Part shown: positions 31,401 to 46,400 of the stretch, one piece after another
How positions within the stretch are numbered: the stretch's first letter is position 1
Layout: each line of letters opens with the position of its first letter
Assembly (NCBI RefSeq): GCF_030035675.1
Contig: NC_084487.1
Coordinates: 31,538,474-31,602,473 of the forward strand
DNA: 64,000 bases
Direction of reading: 5' to 3'
From: Rhineura floridana
Lineage: Eukaryota; Chordata; Lepidosauria; Squamata; Rhineuridae
Notes under the pieces: generated by a model
What the model was told of the DNA's origin: nothing
What the model saw: only the letters and a program-made list of their open reading frames with translations
Database searches by the model: none
Translations under genes and position numbers: made by a program

Positions 31401-34400
31401 TTGCCAGGAATTGAACATGGAAACCTCTGCATTCAAGTTACGTATTCAACAGCAATCCCTCCCCAACAAAGTTTTTAGAAGACCCCAATGTTCTGTAAAA
31501 CAAATTATGAACACCACTGATTCCAATGGGCTCTGTGCATCAGTGGTTTTCACACTTGGAGAGATGTCCTGGAAGCAGAATTGGTAATATCGTGAGTAAC
31601 TTTGCAAAAAGATTATGTGGAGCAAGATGATCTAATGCCAAGAATTGTTCTAAACCTCATGTGGAATATGGAAGATCTGCAGTCACATCACCAATCACTT
31701 TATTCTGTTTTAGATCACCTGGATCAGCTGTGCATCATTATATGGATGGCTTTAAAAGAGGCTTAAACAAATTCAGAGGATAGGCTATCAATGCCTACTA
31801 GCCATAATGGCTATGCTGTGTCTCCACCATTGGAGGCAATATGCCCCCAAATACCAGTTGCTGAGAATCATAGGTGGGGAGGGTGCTCTTGTACTCAGGT
31901 TCTGCTTGCGGGCTTCCCACAGGTATCTAGTTGGCCCTGCAGGAGCAGAATGCTGGACTGATCCAGCAGGGCTTTTCTTACATCCTAGAACCTACAATGG
32001 ACTTCTCAACCATGGTAGTGCTGAAATTTGACCTGCCCTCTTAGTGTGCCAAGCTCACAGCTGCATTTCACTCAATAAATATTCATATATTGTATTTGTC
32101 TGCATTGTTCATCAAAGAGAAAGTTAACAGGCTTTGCAAAGGACATGCTTTCATGGCACAAAGCAGCGTTAAAGGCACCTAACAGGGCATTACTCAAACC
32201 CAGCAGTAGCACCCTGACCAAGCAAGGGCAATTCATCCATCCACTGAAGCAGGATTCAACACATGGACTACCTTGTGGGATACATTCTATGCATGGAAAA
32301 CATTGCCTTGGGGTATAACACCCACATTCGGCTATGAGCATGCAGTGGATTCTTGCTGAACTCAATTTAATTTCTATACTGAACCCAGCACTCCACCTGC
32401 CCCTCAGTGATCATGGCCTTCAATGGGTCCCATTTGGAAACCTGGAAGCAGCAGGAGATTGGTATATACACCTTAAGAACCATTCAGGAAGAACACAAAT
32501 AAATTTAGCATTAGAGGCACAGAAACGTTAAGCTACAAACCAATTTTATACACCACATTAGAAGAGGCAAACCCATCGTCTTCGCTGTCACTCTCCTCCG
32601 GACCAGCAGGCCCAACCAGCTTATGACATATAAAAATATTGCCTGTAAATCAAGACAAAACACCGCTGAAGCTTGCAATGCCCATGCAGACAGATTACAC
32701 CGGCAACAGTCAATACAGGTTGCATTCCATGAGCATGTTCACTAGTGAATCCATCCAGGGGAAGGGAGGAATCTAACAAATGCTGTCAGATATGCGGGTG
32801 AACTTCCTTTCTGCTGGGGCTCTGACTGATTTTATGGCTGTATGCATCATTGTCCCAAGATTCAAGCAAAGCATAAGAGGGGCCATTTTCAGAGTTTTCT
32901 AGGAATCAGGATAGTAGGGCTTGTTAGTGGATTTCAAAGGTGGGGGGATGCTCTAAGAGGGGGAAGCCGTTTCCATTGAAATCACTGTTAAAATGGATTT
33001 GGAAACAAATCTCAATTTTAGCAGCAGTTTCAAAGGAAACTCTTTCTCCCTCCCAGCGCTGCTCTTTGAACCTCCAGTTTTCAGAGGTTTAAAGAGCAGT
33101 ACGGGGCTGTTTGCAAAAGGGCTTTCAAACGGCTCCTTGCTGTGCTTTGAAGTTCCAACAATTGGGATTTGAAGCACAGTATCACTTGATGTCGTAGTGA
33201 CATCAGGTGAACAGCCCTGCCCACCTGTCAGATTTGGCCCTCCAGGGGGAGGGAGATAAAAGATCTGACCCACTTGGCAGAAAAGGTTCACCACTCCTGT
33301 GTTTCAGCTTTCTGTCTGTTATAGATATATGCCAGCAATGAATGACAGTGCAGTCCTAACCATGTCTACTCAGTGGGGCTATTGAATTTAATGGGGCTTA
33401 GTCCCAGGTAAGTCCTACTGAATTCAGCGGAGCTTACTACCAGGCAAGTGGGGTTAGGACTGCTGCCCAAGTCAGTTAGCAATGCTCAGAATTCCCTACT
33501 CCTTAGAACCAATAATCCTGAAATTCTAATTTAGTTCAATAACTTATTGATACAGATTCAGGACAGATGCAAGCAGAAACCTTTCAGAGCTCTCAACCAG
33601 GATGGGTGAAGTTTTCAAGTTAAACATGGCGAGCCCCCCACCCCAAAAGCTTGTGTTTAACTCACTTTTTTCAGTATAACAATGTACCATGCATGCTGTT
33701 CAAACATTTGACACCTAAACCATTACTAAGGAGAAATGCTTACTGGGTTTGATATCCAAGTGAACCAAGCCGGAAGTGTGAATATATTTCAGCCCCATGG
33801 AAACTTGCAGCAAGATCTCCTTCAGCTCAGATTCTTTGAAATAATCCGATGTCTTTGTATTTTCCAAAAGCACATCTTGAAGGCTCCCACCTGTGGAAAG
33901 AAAGCCATGCGTCGACAGCATTGAGGGCTCCTTACTCACCTGTATGCAGCCCCCCCCCCAAAAAACTGCTCATTTTAGAAGGTAGGGATTTAAAAGATCC
34001 ATTAGCTCCATACCCTTCTCAGTTCTTTTGCCTAGCTGGAATTTGAGCTGTAGCAATGCCTCTTATTTGCCTAGATGGAGAAGTATCTGTATAGAAACTG
34101 CTGATGTTTGCATGGCTGGACTATAGCCTGCTGTGCAAAGTTAGGAGCACATGTCCTTTGCCCCAACCACCAATTGCCCTCGGAATGAAAAAGGTCCTCC
34201 ACTCCTGTATTAGAGTGGTTCAAGGAGTTACCTAGGAGAACCGGCACCCATGTTGCTTGGCTAGCACAGGAACAGGCCCTAAGCACACTACTGACTGTAG
34301 GGAACAAAAGCAATATGGTGCCCGATCAGAGGGTCCAATAAGTTAACATTATGGACTCAAGGGCCGTAGCTCAGCAGCAGAGCATCTGCTTTGCATGCCG

Positions 34401-37400
34401 AAGGTCCCAGGTCCAATCCCTGGCATCTCCAGGTAGGGCTGGGAGGTAACCCTGACTGAATCCCTGGAGAGCTGCTGCCAGCCAGCATAGTTGATACTGA
34501 GCCAAGTAGACCAATGCCCTGGCTTGGTATAAGGCAGCTTCCTGTGTTTAAGATGACATCACACAAGGCGAATTTCCTAAATTGGAATCTCTTGTGAGAA
34601 TCTCACACATATGCATATGCCATGGGAAGCCAAATTTGTGGCAGGCCCTTGCTCATGTACAATGAACGCACATGGATTTGGTGCACTCCACAGACCTTAT
34701 TATTACATTTCATAAGGCATTTTGCAAGTTTAGAAAGCAGGCAGGCAGCCACTTACCTTGCTTGTCTGGACTTGCAAAGTCCATGGGCATTCATTACCCT
34801 CACTAAAGTACAAGGAGTTCACAGAGTTTAGGTGGATTTGAAGCTTCAATTAACTTGGGAAGTTGAGCCGTATTTTAAGCCCCCCATGCTCCAAATACTC
34901 TTACCATTGCAGTGCTCATTCTGAATGATCATGTGATCATCTTCTGCCCAAGCTGAGTAGTAGCGCACAACATGGGGGTGATGGCCAAGCACTGCATGGG
35001 CATAGACTTCCCGCAAAGCCATTTGCCTAGAGAGACATAGACAGAAAGATCCATCATTCAAACTAGGATATTATTGCAAGACTGCTAGTGTGGCCAGGAG
35101 GGGGTTAATGGACCCAGAAGTACTGCTGGGGAAATCTCTTCGTGGTTTTTTGGGGGGGAAACAGCAAGTACCTTTTTGTTAGGAAGTTAGTGGCTCAATG
35201 ACTAAGAAATAACTGGAAGGGGGGCATACAACCCTCTCCACCCCCCCAGTTCCTTGCTAAGAATGATGTAATCTAGATCAGCCTTTCGCAACATTTCACT
35301 CCCCAGATGTTGTTGGACTAAAACTCCCATCAGCCCCAGCCAGCATGGCCAATGATGAGGAATGATGTGAATGGTAGTCCAGCAACATCTGGGGACCCAA
35401 AGGTTGGGAAAGGCTGATCTATCTGTCTATGTGTAAAGACAAACAATGGAAGGGCCTCTTGGGAAGGGCTGTAACTCAGTGGGTAGAGCATCTACTTAGC
35501 ATGCAGAAGGTAACAGGCTCAACCTTTGGCACTTCCGGGTAGGGCTGCAAATGTCTCCTATCTGAAACCCTGGAGAGCCACCGCCAGTCAGGGTAGACAA
35601 TACCGAGCCAGAGGGGCAGAAAGTGGGAGGCAACCATGCGGGACACACCCACATTTGACATAATGCTTGTAGGTCCATCCCCAACTTCCTGAGAAGCTGC
35701 TGTACACACCATTTTTAAACTGACTTTAAGCTGCCTCAAGGATTCCAATAAGGGTGAAGCTGGTTTGATTAACAACATGTCTAACTGTAGTGTTTTGTAA
35801 GGCTGTGAGTACATGGGTCGCTTGAATCGCAGCCAGAATGGTTTTCCTGGCTGCGTTTTGAAGTGACTCTGCCCTCTGCTGGCCACCACCTCCCTTCCTC
35901 ACTGCTGACTTCAGACCTTTCAAGACTGCCCACAGCAAAGTGTTGGGCCAATCACTGTTTCTGCTTGAGCTTGCAGCAAACAGCAAACACACCTGGAAGG
36001 CAAACAGGTTGATCTGCCAATCAGTTGTGAGATCTGTCTGAAATGGATTTTTTTTTTAAAAAAATGCACTCAAGCTTGATCCGACCAGGGTTTTAGAGTA
36101 AAAAGGGGTGGAGTCCGATTAGCGTTGTGTACCCCCATTTTCTGAAAAGAGATATGGATACATATGTATTATTAAATATGTCATGTATGCACAGATTCAA
36201 AATCCAGTGCTGACAATGCAGTAGATACTGGGTAAACGGGAGTGTGTACACAGCTCCTAGATTGGTCAGTGTGTCGCCAGAAAACTGCAAAGAGGAAGAG
36301 GGAGGGGAAGAGAGAGTTTGGAAATCTTGCTCATGTAGCAGTAGATGCCTGAACCAAGCCAGCAAGAGTGTATCTTAATTTTAAGGTGCTGGCTGCCTCT
36401 CTTTGGAGATCTGTTATGGGTGCTGTGGACTTTTGGCTGTGTTGAAATCTTCAGCTTGTGCCCCCCCCAACCTGGTGCCCTCTAGATATTTTGGACTAGA
36501 ACTAACTCCCATCAATCCTATTAGCCATGCTGGATAGGACTCAAAAACATTTGGAGGACACCTATACTGCAAACAAACTCAAATATTACAAATTGTCATA
36601 AGCCTCCAGTGAATGTCTTATCACTCAGATAAGGGGGTGAGCACAACAATGCTGTTCAACATGCAGGCCTCCTGCCAATACCATCTTATCAGGAGGTCCA
36701 CTCCACACAACATAGGAAGCAGAGCTTTAGTGTTGTGGCACCGACCCTGTGGAATTCCCTCCCCTTAAATATTAGACAGGCGCCACCTGTGTTGTCTTTT
36801 AGGTGCCTACTGAAGACCTTCATCTTTCAACAAGCCTTTTAAGTAGAGACCTCATCCGAGTCTGCATCTGTGCTGGAATTGCTTTTAAAAATGTTTTTAA
36901 AGTTGTTTTTTAAAGATGTTTGAGATGTTTTATTTTAATATGCTTTTAAATATGTTTTGTTTTAAAGTCTTTAATGTTTTTAAGATGTTTTAAAGGCTTT
37001 TAGTGTTTTTGTCTGCCACCCTGGGCTCCTTCTGAGAGGAAGGGAGGGGAATTAATTAAATATTATGGCACAAAATGTATCAAGACAAGTTCACAATGCT
37101 GGACATAGACAAAGGAAAGGCCGACTTTGAGGGACAAGGCAAAATTGGTAGCTCACAAGTATGAGATATCAGCTTTTTAAAAAAGTGGCTTCAGTCTGCT
37201 TTTCACATGACCTTTTTAAAATACCTGGCCAATCTCAAATGCCACTAATCCACACACTCACTAGAAAGCATATTAGAGCATGTTCAATGTAGTTTGAGAT
37301 ATGATAGCACTCTTCAGGTACTTGAAAGGTTGCCACACAGAGGAGAGCCAGGATCTCTTCTCAATCATCCCAGAGTGCAGGACATGGAATAATTAGCTCA

Positions 37401-40400
37401 AGTCACAGGAAGCCAGATTTCAGCTGAACATCAGGAAAAACATCCTAACTGTTAGAGCGGTATGACAGTTGAACCAATTACCCAGGGAGGTGATGTGCTC
37501 TCTAACACTGGAGACATTTAAGAGGCAGCTGGATAACCATCTGCCAGGTAACTTGGATTCCTGCACTGAGCAGGGAATTGGACTTAATGGCCTTATAGGC
37601 CCCTTCCAACTCTTGCTTCTGGATTTCATAAAATAGTGAACATTGCTTTAAAGCCCATGGCAAAGGGCCATAGCTCAGTGGTAAAACATCTGCCTTGCAT
37701 GCGGGAAGTCCCTGGTTCAATCCCAGACATCTCCAGGTAGGGTTGAGACAGACTCTTATCTTAAATCCTGGACAGCTGCTGCCAGTCAGTGCAGACAGTA
37801 CTGACCTAGATGGACCACTGATGTGCCTCAATATAAGACAGATTCCTATATTCCTATAGTGGAAAGAATGTCAACAACCCATCACTGTCTACTTTAACAA
37901 AAAATTGGGAGGGTGGAGGATAAGATCAACCAGCAGTGGTACAGTTTCTAAGGCCATCCGGGAATTTATTGAAAATGACTCCAGCCAAGGCTGTATCCAT
38001 TTCAAGGTGTGTGTGTGTGTGTGTGTGTGTGTTCAACAATGTGTGTCACTTACTCATCTGAGGATCCAGCAAGGGGTCTCTTTGAGCGCTTGATGGCATA
38101 GACGCACCCATCCAGCCTTTTGATGCACTTGTACACAGAACCAAACTCCCCCACACCAATTTTCTCCAGCTCCAAAAACTCCTTCTTGTAGCGGGAAACC
38201 ATGTTGCTGTCACGTAAGAGGAATCTCTAGAGGTAGCCAAGAATAACCCATGAGAGTTAAAGACTGATTGCCTATCACAGTCTGAGCAGGGCTCGAAGAG
38301 ACCTTTTAATGCAAGGCCTCAGTTCTGGTTCTTGGATGCAGTTATGTCCATCCAGGAATAACCAACATGGTGCCCTCCAGATGTTGCTGGACAGCTCCCA
38401 TCTTCCTTGACCATTGGCCATTTTGAATGGGGCTTGTAGTTCAGCAACATCGGAAGGGCCAAAGGTCCCCCACACTAAATCTAATGGTCTAAATCAGCCT
38501 TTCCCAACCAGTGTGCCTCCAGATGTTGTTGGACCACAACTACCATCAGCCTCAGCCATTGGCAATGCTGGCTGAGGCTGATAGGAGTTGTGGTCCAACA
38601 ACATCTGGAGGCACACTGGTTGGGAAAGGCTGGTCTAAATAATGTACTCAACGCCAAAGAAGCCAAACTGAGGATTGGCATTTCAGGGCCTCTCCAAATC
38701 TCATTAGAACAAAGTAGAGTTATTAAATCAATACCATAATGCAAAAGGCTAGTTTTGGTGGGCCCAAGGCCTTGAGGTCACCCAGTGGTTCTGGGTTTTT
38801 TTACATCCTTCCCCCACCCTTTCAGCAGAAGACCATCATTCTGCCACACCATTTCATAAACTGCTTTGAAAAATACCCTTAGTTTCAAGAGCAGTTTGCT
38901 ATGTAGCATGGGACTGCTGTTTGAGAAACAGAATTCCCAAATCATTTCTTTTCCCTTGCAGGGTCAAAGCAGTTGGAGAGGAGGGCTGGCCATGATTTTT
39001 GAGAGGGGGAAACAGCCAAAGAGCATTGGAATTGCACCCAATATATATATTTTGCCAGGGAGAATGCAATCATAAGCATCTTGCAAAACGCATATACCAC
39101 AGCAGTTCAGATTTAGATCTGTAGTGTTACCACCATTTCTTTGCTAAGAGCTTATAGCAGATTGTAGCACTGACAAGACTTAGACTTGGAGAGACACAAA
39201 CACCAAAGCCTTCAGGGTAAACTGAGCCAAAATACTGCCAACAGCCATGCCAACATAAAAGTGCCTGACTTTGCCCATAATGCTCCCCTTGCCATGCAAT
39301 TGCTTTTGACTGCCATGATCATACAATCATAGAATAGTAGAGCTGGAAGGGGTCTATATGGCCATTGAGTCCAACCCCCTGCTCAATGCAGGAATCCAAC
39401 TTAAAGCATGCACAACAGGTGGCTGTCCATACTTTTGTGGCGAAGATCATGAAAGGAAGCTGGTATCCGAGTTGGTCTGAGAGGCTGCCCTGTGTAAAGA
39501 TCTTCCCAGAGGAAGGTCACACAAGCAGGTCTTGAAACCAGGAGTACAACTAGAGGAGCTTTGGGGTACAGAGGCAGATTGTGCCCAGTAGCTGGACTGG
39601 GATGTGGGAATATTTGGCTGGGGTGGAGATTTAGGGAATTTGGCCTGAGGTAAAAGCCACTTAAAGGGTGGTGTCAGCAGCAGTGTCTCTTGAGTCTTCC
39701 GAAACTGCCAACAAGCATCTTTAAGGCCCCATTATCCAAATAATATAGTACAATACAGCATCCCTTTAATAAACCAAATGGCAACCTGGAAACCCTTTAA
39801 TAAAACAACAACCTTTTCCCAACCTGATTTGAAATTCCATGCCCCTTTCTAGGCTTAACGTAGCAGGAGCAGCTTCGCCATTATCAGACAGACTGTATTG
39901 ATGGATATTAACAAGGGAATCTCTCCTCACTCAACAGCTGGGACAGTCCTGAGCTAGTGGCTCTTTTGCAAACCAAGCCTGAAAGCTTAGCAAGTCATGG
40001 CAAGTTGCATTTATAAGTCTTCAGGGCAAAAATGAACTAGAGCTGAAGGCCACCTCCGTGTTCAGTTTGGGGGTTTTGTGGATGTTTACCACCTTTTCCT
40101 GTTCTCATTTCCCAACATCTTTTGTTCAATGTGGCAAGTGAAGAGCTTTTAATCTTTGCTATCCCTCACTGGTAGCTGCACATCCATCTTTCTCTCTCTA
40201 GAAGAGAGTCTGAGAAAAACCCACTGCTGCATGAACTCAGGCTTTCCTTTTAATTTGGCTTGAGCGAAAAGATCAGGTGGACAGATCCGAAGGCAGCACA
40301 CAGCCCAAGTCCTACGACATTTGATGCAACAGGTGGCACCAATGAGCAATCTTTCCTAAAACCTCTCACACTGCTTCCAGCAGTGTCTCACCCTGTTGAA

Positions 40401-43400
40401 CACACTGTGCTCTGGTCTTTTTCCCATTCTGTCCCTTTCAGGTGAAGGAGAAAATCACGAAAACTCCTCCCCCCCATTCCAGGAAAGTGGAAAATCCCAA
40501 AAGGGCCATTGATATAGGGGCAAAATCACTCAGGTTCTGACTGTGTTGGATGCCACTGTTAGAGCAAGTCCGGTGAAGGCATCCAGAGCACTGTCCCATC
40601 TGCACCGGATCAGTTTCCATTATTGGGTCCTGAGGATGCGGACAAGTTGCTTGAAGAAGTGTGGCCAACCACCTACCCCCTTGACTCTTACCCATCTTTG
40701 TTTCTTAGATCTAGTCGTGAAGGATTGGCTGGGTGGTTCCAGGGAGTGATTAATGCTTCACTGGAGGAGAGGAGAGTTCCATCTGCCTTGAAGGAGGTGG
40801 TGGTGGTATGTCCCCTCCCTAAGAAGTCCTCTTTGGACCCAGAAGCATTACATAACTATCGCCGAGTGGCAAATATCCCTTTTTGGGGCAAGGTGCCATC
40901 TGGATCAGGAGAGGCAATTGAGGTGCTAGACTGGTGTCTGGAGGCAGTGATGGGCTGGATGTGGGCCAGCAAACTGGCTGCATAATTCACTCTTCGTGTA
41001 AGTTACAGCATCAATCCAGTGACAACATCAGTACATACCATGAGGTGTCAAGCAAGATCCATCTACTTTGGGGGTCAAGGAGGCAGTGATGTTTTCCATT
41101 TGACAACCTTTCTTATGATGTGCAGTGTTAGAGTTTGAGCTACCTCAGTTTTTGCCCCAGCAATTAGACTGATCTTGGTTTTTAAACACACGTCAAATGA
41201 CCTAGGCTGTAAAAACACAGCTCAAAACAGCTAAAACATGGGTGGGGAACCTCAAGCCCAGGAGCCAAATGAGGACCGCCAGGTCTGTCTGTCTGGCCCT
41301 CCAAAGTCTCACTAGGCCACACCCTCACTAGCCTGCATCTCCATGCAGAAAAATTAAGTACAAGTTGATACAAAAGGCCTCTGTTAAAGAGCGAACAATA
41401 CTGGCAAGATGGACAAGTAGTCTCACCTGGCATAAGGCAGCTTCCTATGCTCTCACAGACCAACATTTCAAATTCATCCAGTCTGACTAGTTAGATATGG
41501 ACTAGGACAAGCTTTTTTTTACACCACATGGCATGTAGGTTGACACAAGAGAAGGTGCTGCCTTATATCCCCAGATCAAATAGTAGCCCCTCAAGCCCTA
41601 GGCATCCCCCAGAGACTGTACCCTCCAGATGTTTTGAACTACAGTTCCCATCAGCCCCAACAACTGGACATGACACCTGTGGCTAATGGAAAGTGGAGGC
41701 CATCCCTTGGAGGGCACCTAGTTGGGGAAGGCTGTATATGTGTGTACACAACAGCTGATCTGTACAAATCAACAGGTGCAGACTTGATTACATAAACTAT
41801 TTTAAATTGCTTCTACATACAAAATTAATGTATAGAATTATTTTATGTATGTTTATATTGTTGTCTGTTGTGGAATCTCTGAGATGTTTATTTATAAATG
41901 GATTTAAATAAATCACTCATGCAAATGCTCATGCATGCACGGAGACAACTTATCTGTGTTCAGTGTAATGTGTGAAGAAGCCTTCCGTTTTTTGTTTTAG
42001 TTTTTAAAGCGGCCGTGAACCTGTGACCCTCCAGATATTGCACTTCAATACCCATCAGCCCCAGCCAGCTTGGCCAACAGGCAGGAATGATGGGAGTTTG
42101 AGTCCAGCAGCTTCTGGTGGGCCATAGGTTCCCAACTTCTGACTTAAAGTTAGAGATGTCTACATGCAACTTTTTCCAAAGGAAAATGGGTACCAGAGAC
42201 ATTTCAAAATCAGAGTGCTTCCAGATGGGGCTTATTTTCCAAATGGATCATTGCAGACAGGTCATTTTCAAAATTTATCCAATTTCACCCACAAAGGGTA
42301 TACCAAGATTTAATGGAGAAAAGGAATTGCATTCTGATGGCAACAATGTTGAGTAGATGCTGCAAACGAACAAACAACATTGCATACTTGAGGAACACAA
42401 TCACCACAGCCAGCCATCTAGAAGCACCCTCAGTTTGGTTTCTCACTGGTAGAAGGTGATACATCTTCACCACCACCACCCAAAAAAAATCCTGATGGAA
42501 TAAAATACTAATAATGGCACATACTTAAGGGAAAAGAAGCAGATGAAAGATTTGTGCACCAGAGGCAAAATGACAGAAAGACAACAGGCTTACATTCTGT
42601 AAGGTTTCCTGCTTTCTCCCCCACTGAATTGCTCTGTAGATGGTTTTATCTTCATTAGAATTTCAGTTAGAGGGTTTTGATTGTTAGTTACTAGGGGAGA
42701 AATGAAACAGCCTTCCCCAAACTAACCGCCTCTGGACAGTTTCGACTACAACTCCCATAATCCTTCACCATTGTCCATGCTAACAAGGGCTGATAGGAGT
42801 TGGAGTCCCACAACATCTGGGGAGCAGCAGATCATATAAAGGTGTCCTAAATGGAATAAATGCAAGATATAAGTCTTTTAAACCAGGAGTGGCCACTTTT
42901 TTGGGCCAAAGGCCACATTCATCCTTAGCCAAGTCTCCAGAGACCAAAGGCCAGTAGTGGGTGTGGCTACTCTACAGTCACTCTCACACACACTTTTGCA
43001 TGCATGCACACTTAAGAGTCCACCTCAGCTGATCCATGAAGATCAAGTGAAGGGGGGGGAAATGAGACGGGGGATGATTTGCATCCCCATCACAGCACTG
43101 GGCTGATCAGAGAAGTTTAAATTGTCTAGTTTAATTTTTCCCCCTGTTATCATCTCTTCCAAAATCTACAGTGTCTTGGAGTGCCATAAAACCTGGCTGG
43201 GAGGCGTGGATAAGGCCCCCAGGATAGGGGATAACTCCTGTGCTAAACATCTCCACCTCTCTGTCTCTTGGTCTGCATAATGATAATAACTTTGTCCCGC
43301 AACAGAAGCAGAAATTCTTCTTTGCACACACACAGTGCCCAAATTCTGAATGATCGATAACAGTTCTAGGCCTCCTACATCTGCAAAGTTGCCCAATACC

Positions 43401-46400
43401 CTGTCCCTAGTGGATCACTGAAGTCAAGACACTGAGCTATGAGCCAGAGAAGACCCCTGTTCCTATCACCTCTGCCATGAACTCATTAGAAGGCCCTAAG
43501 CAAGCCACAGTTGTCTCAGATTCAGTCCACAACTACATTGCTGACCTCACTTACAGGGTTACATAAGGACACAAGAAGAGCCTGCAGGATCAGGCCAATG
43601 GCCCATGTAGTCCAGCATCCTGTTCTCACAGTGACCAACCAGTTGTCCATGGGAAACCCATAAGCAGGATCTGAGTGCAAGAGCAGTCTCACCTCCTGCT
43701 GTTTCCAGCAACTGGTATTTGGAAGCATACCGCCTCTGCCTATGGAGGTACCAGCATAGCCATCATGCATTGCCTTTCCCTCCATGAATTTGTCTAATCC
43801 TCTTTTAAATCACATCCAGATTAGTGGCCATCACTGCCTCCAACCATCACTGGTCGTTGCACAGCTAACTGGGAATCTACATGAATTATTATTACTATTT
43901 CATTTATTAGTCGCCTCATACTCAGCAGTCTCTGGGCAACAGATTTAAAAACATACAATATAAAACAGATTTAAAGCATACAACATAAAACAGATTTTAA
44001 AAACATACAGTAGAAAAACAAAACCCAAACAACAATAACTAAGACATTACACAGCAAGGGCTAAAGGCCTGAGTTAAAAGGAAGATCATGAAGAGCTTCA
44101 AAGACTCAAACTACTAATAAAGGACAATGCTTGAGGGTGGGGTCTTACTTTAGATTCACATTATAACCAGGTTTTGCATTATTTCCTCCCTCCATCACCA
44201 AAGGAGGCATGAGGTTCAAACTTAAAACACAGTCTGTACTGTACACACATACTCACCATTCTCTTGTGTATTACAGAGGCCTCACTTGGCTTCTTTAATT
44301 GTTATCGATTCCAAGAAAGTATCCTTTGAATTGATCTTTAATTTATTATAAGCCAGATAGCAAAATAAATAGAAATGGAAAAGAGGGGACATTTCCACCA
44401 GGATATTAGAAGAAGAGCCTGGAGCACATTATATGGTCAAACTTAAGAGTTTAGTTACTCCATACCTTCCCTAAAGCTAACAAACATTTTGTGTAAGTTG
44501 GAATTTGTTCAGTTTTTGAAAGCCCCCTTTGACTGAGGCATAGATAGGGTTGTATCCAGTGTTAATCAAACGCAGAGCAGATCCATTAATTTCAATGGGT
44601 ATGGTTAACTTATGTCAATGTAACTAATAATTTAATAAATGAACATATTTATTTCAATGGGACTATCGGAGAACTTGGTTTGATACAACCCATAATTTGG
44701 ATCTAAACTGTGTTGTCATTTAAATCAGTTAAGTAACTGGTGATGTGATAACTATTGCATTATTCTCTTCCATGGGTTTTCTTCAAAAGTTTACAATTAA
44801 AGTCAGTCCTAAGATTATTTTTTGTTTTACAGTCATACTTTTGTTGCCTGCTCTAGGCCAGCACACTGTTCTCTCTCCTTCAGTATCAAACAGGTAAAAT
44901 TACAGTCATGATGGTATTTCTGCACCTTCCTAAACAAACACGCTACTCACCTTGGCTGGCAACCCCTGTTCCACTTGGCTCCCTTTTTGGCTGGGATCAT
45001 TCCTACAATGATAAGTTTAATCACATGAAGAAGCATCTTAGTGCAATCAGAAGTCATAAGCCTTCAGTTTCACTATTTAAATATTTAAACACCAGCTTCA
45101 GGCTCAAGCTCTATGAAGTATTTAGGCAGGCATTTCTGCATAAGCATACGGGACCACAAGCAAATTCACTCTAAGAACACAGAGACTACAGCTCTTAATT
45201 GACAGAGATTTACATTCTAGTTTAGGATCAATTCAGATTTCAAATTAATGCAGTCCCCAACATCTGCAGACACATGGAGTAACGATGCGGCTTTGGAAAC
45301 ACATGAAATGCAATTCTAGTCTTGTGAAACCTGAGACTCCTAAACTGGCTTGAAAGGCAGTCCTCATCCAACTCTTGACAGGCCTGCAGATAAGGATGAA
45401 CAGATCAGTCTATTTCCAATTCATGTCAATTTGGCATGTGTTTATTCCTAAGTCTGTCCCACCCCATTTCTGTATTAACCTGTCATTTTAAAGTCTCTCC
45501 TAAATTTGTAAATACACATTTAAATATGTACTTAAATAGAATGCTATCACATTATATTCTGAACATATTTAATCCTAAAATAAAGCATTTAACGCATCTT
45601 AGTACTTGTTTTTTTAAACCAGGTGCATTGCAAAATTCAGAAAAGTGCAAAATCCAGAAGATAGTTATGTTCCATTCTGTGTTATCAGTCTGGGAGATGA
45701 AGGTTAGGTTAAAAATGCAGATCAAATGAAGTTCTCCATTCCTCTCTGCAGAGATATTAATTTAAATAGCACCTTTTTTTCTCCCATGTCTGCAGATGCA
45801 GGAATAACTCCTGCAGTTGATATGAAAACCACTAAGCTTCTTGGCCGGCCTTTGGCATCCCAGCTCATATACTGGTGCTATGTTGATTGCTTAGTTACAG
45901 TTGATTACTTATTGACAATGGACAGCTGTCAGTGGGATCAGTGAAGGCTGAAACCATCTTTCCACAGTAGGTTAGCAGATTAGATGTGCCATTCCCTGCT
46001 GTCAGTATCCTAACTTACAGCTGAGCACCATTATGCTCTTGCCTCCTACAATACTCTCTGGATGCAAGTCCTCCCAGCTATCCATGGAATTTAATCTAAT
46101 TTTTCATTTAATTTTTTATAAACATACAAACAGTCTAATTTAACACTAAGGAACAGATATAATGTGGAACTCTTTCAGCATTCCACCCTAACCTCCAGGA
46201 AGATTGCCAGTTCTTAGCTCTGCTGTGTGCTTCAACAGATAGAGTGTCGCACAGAGAGGCTGCTAAAATGGAGCTTTTATTGAGCAACACACACTTGCTG
46301 AATTTCTCCTTTGCACGCAGGAAAGACAAGAGGAACCCTCTTTGGGTTAAGACACTGTCTTTCAAACTTCCTACTGTTAGAGAACCTTTCTGCCAAGAGC

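Noticed and set aside
34358-34430. Possible functional tRNA-Ala gene
   Set aside because: It is the head of a SINE with body and tail, in a family of five local copies.
40623-40985. 120-codon plus-strand frame in WEE2 intron 3
   Set aside because: It is L2 reverse-transcriptase sequence with an internal deletion, not a host exon.
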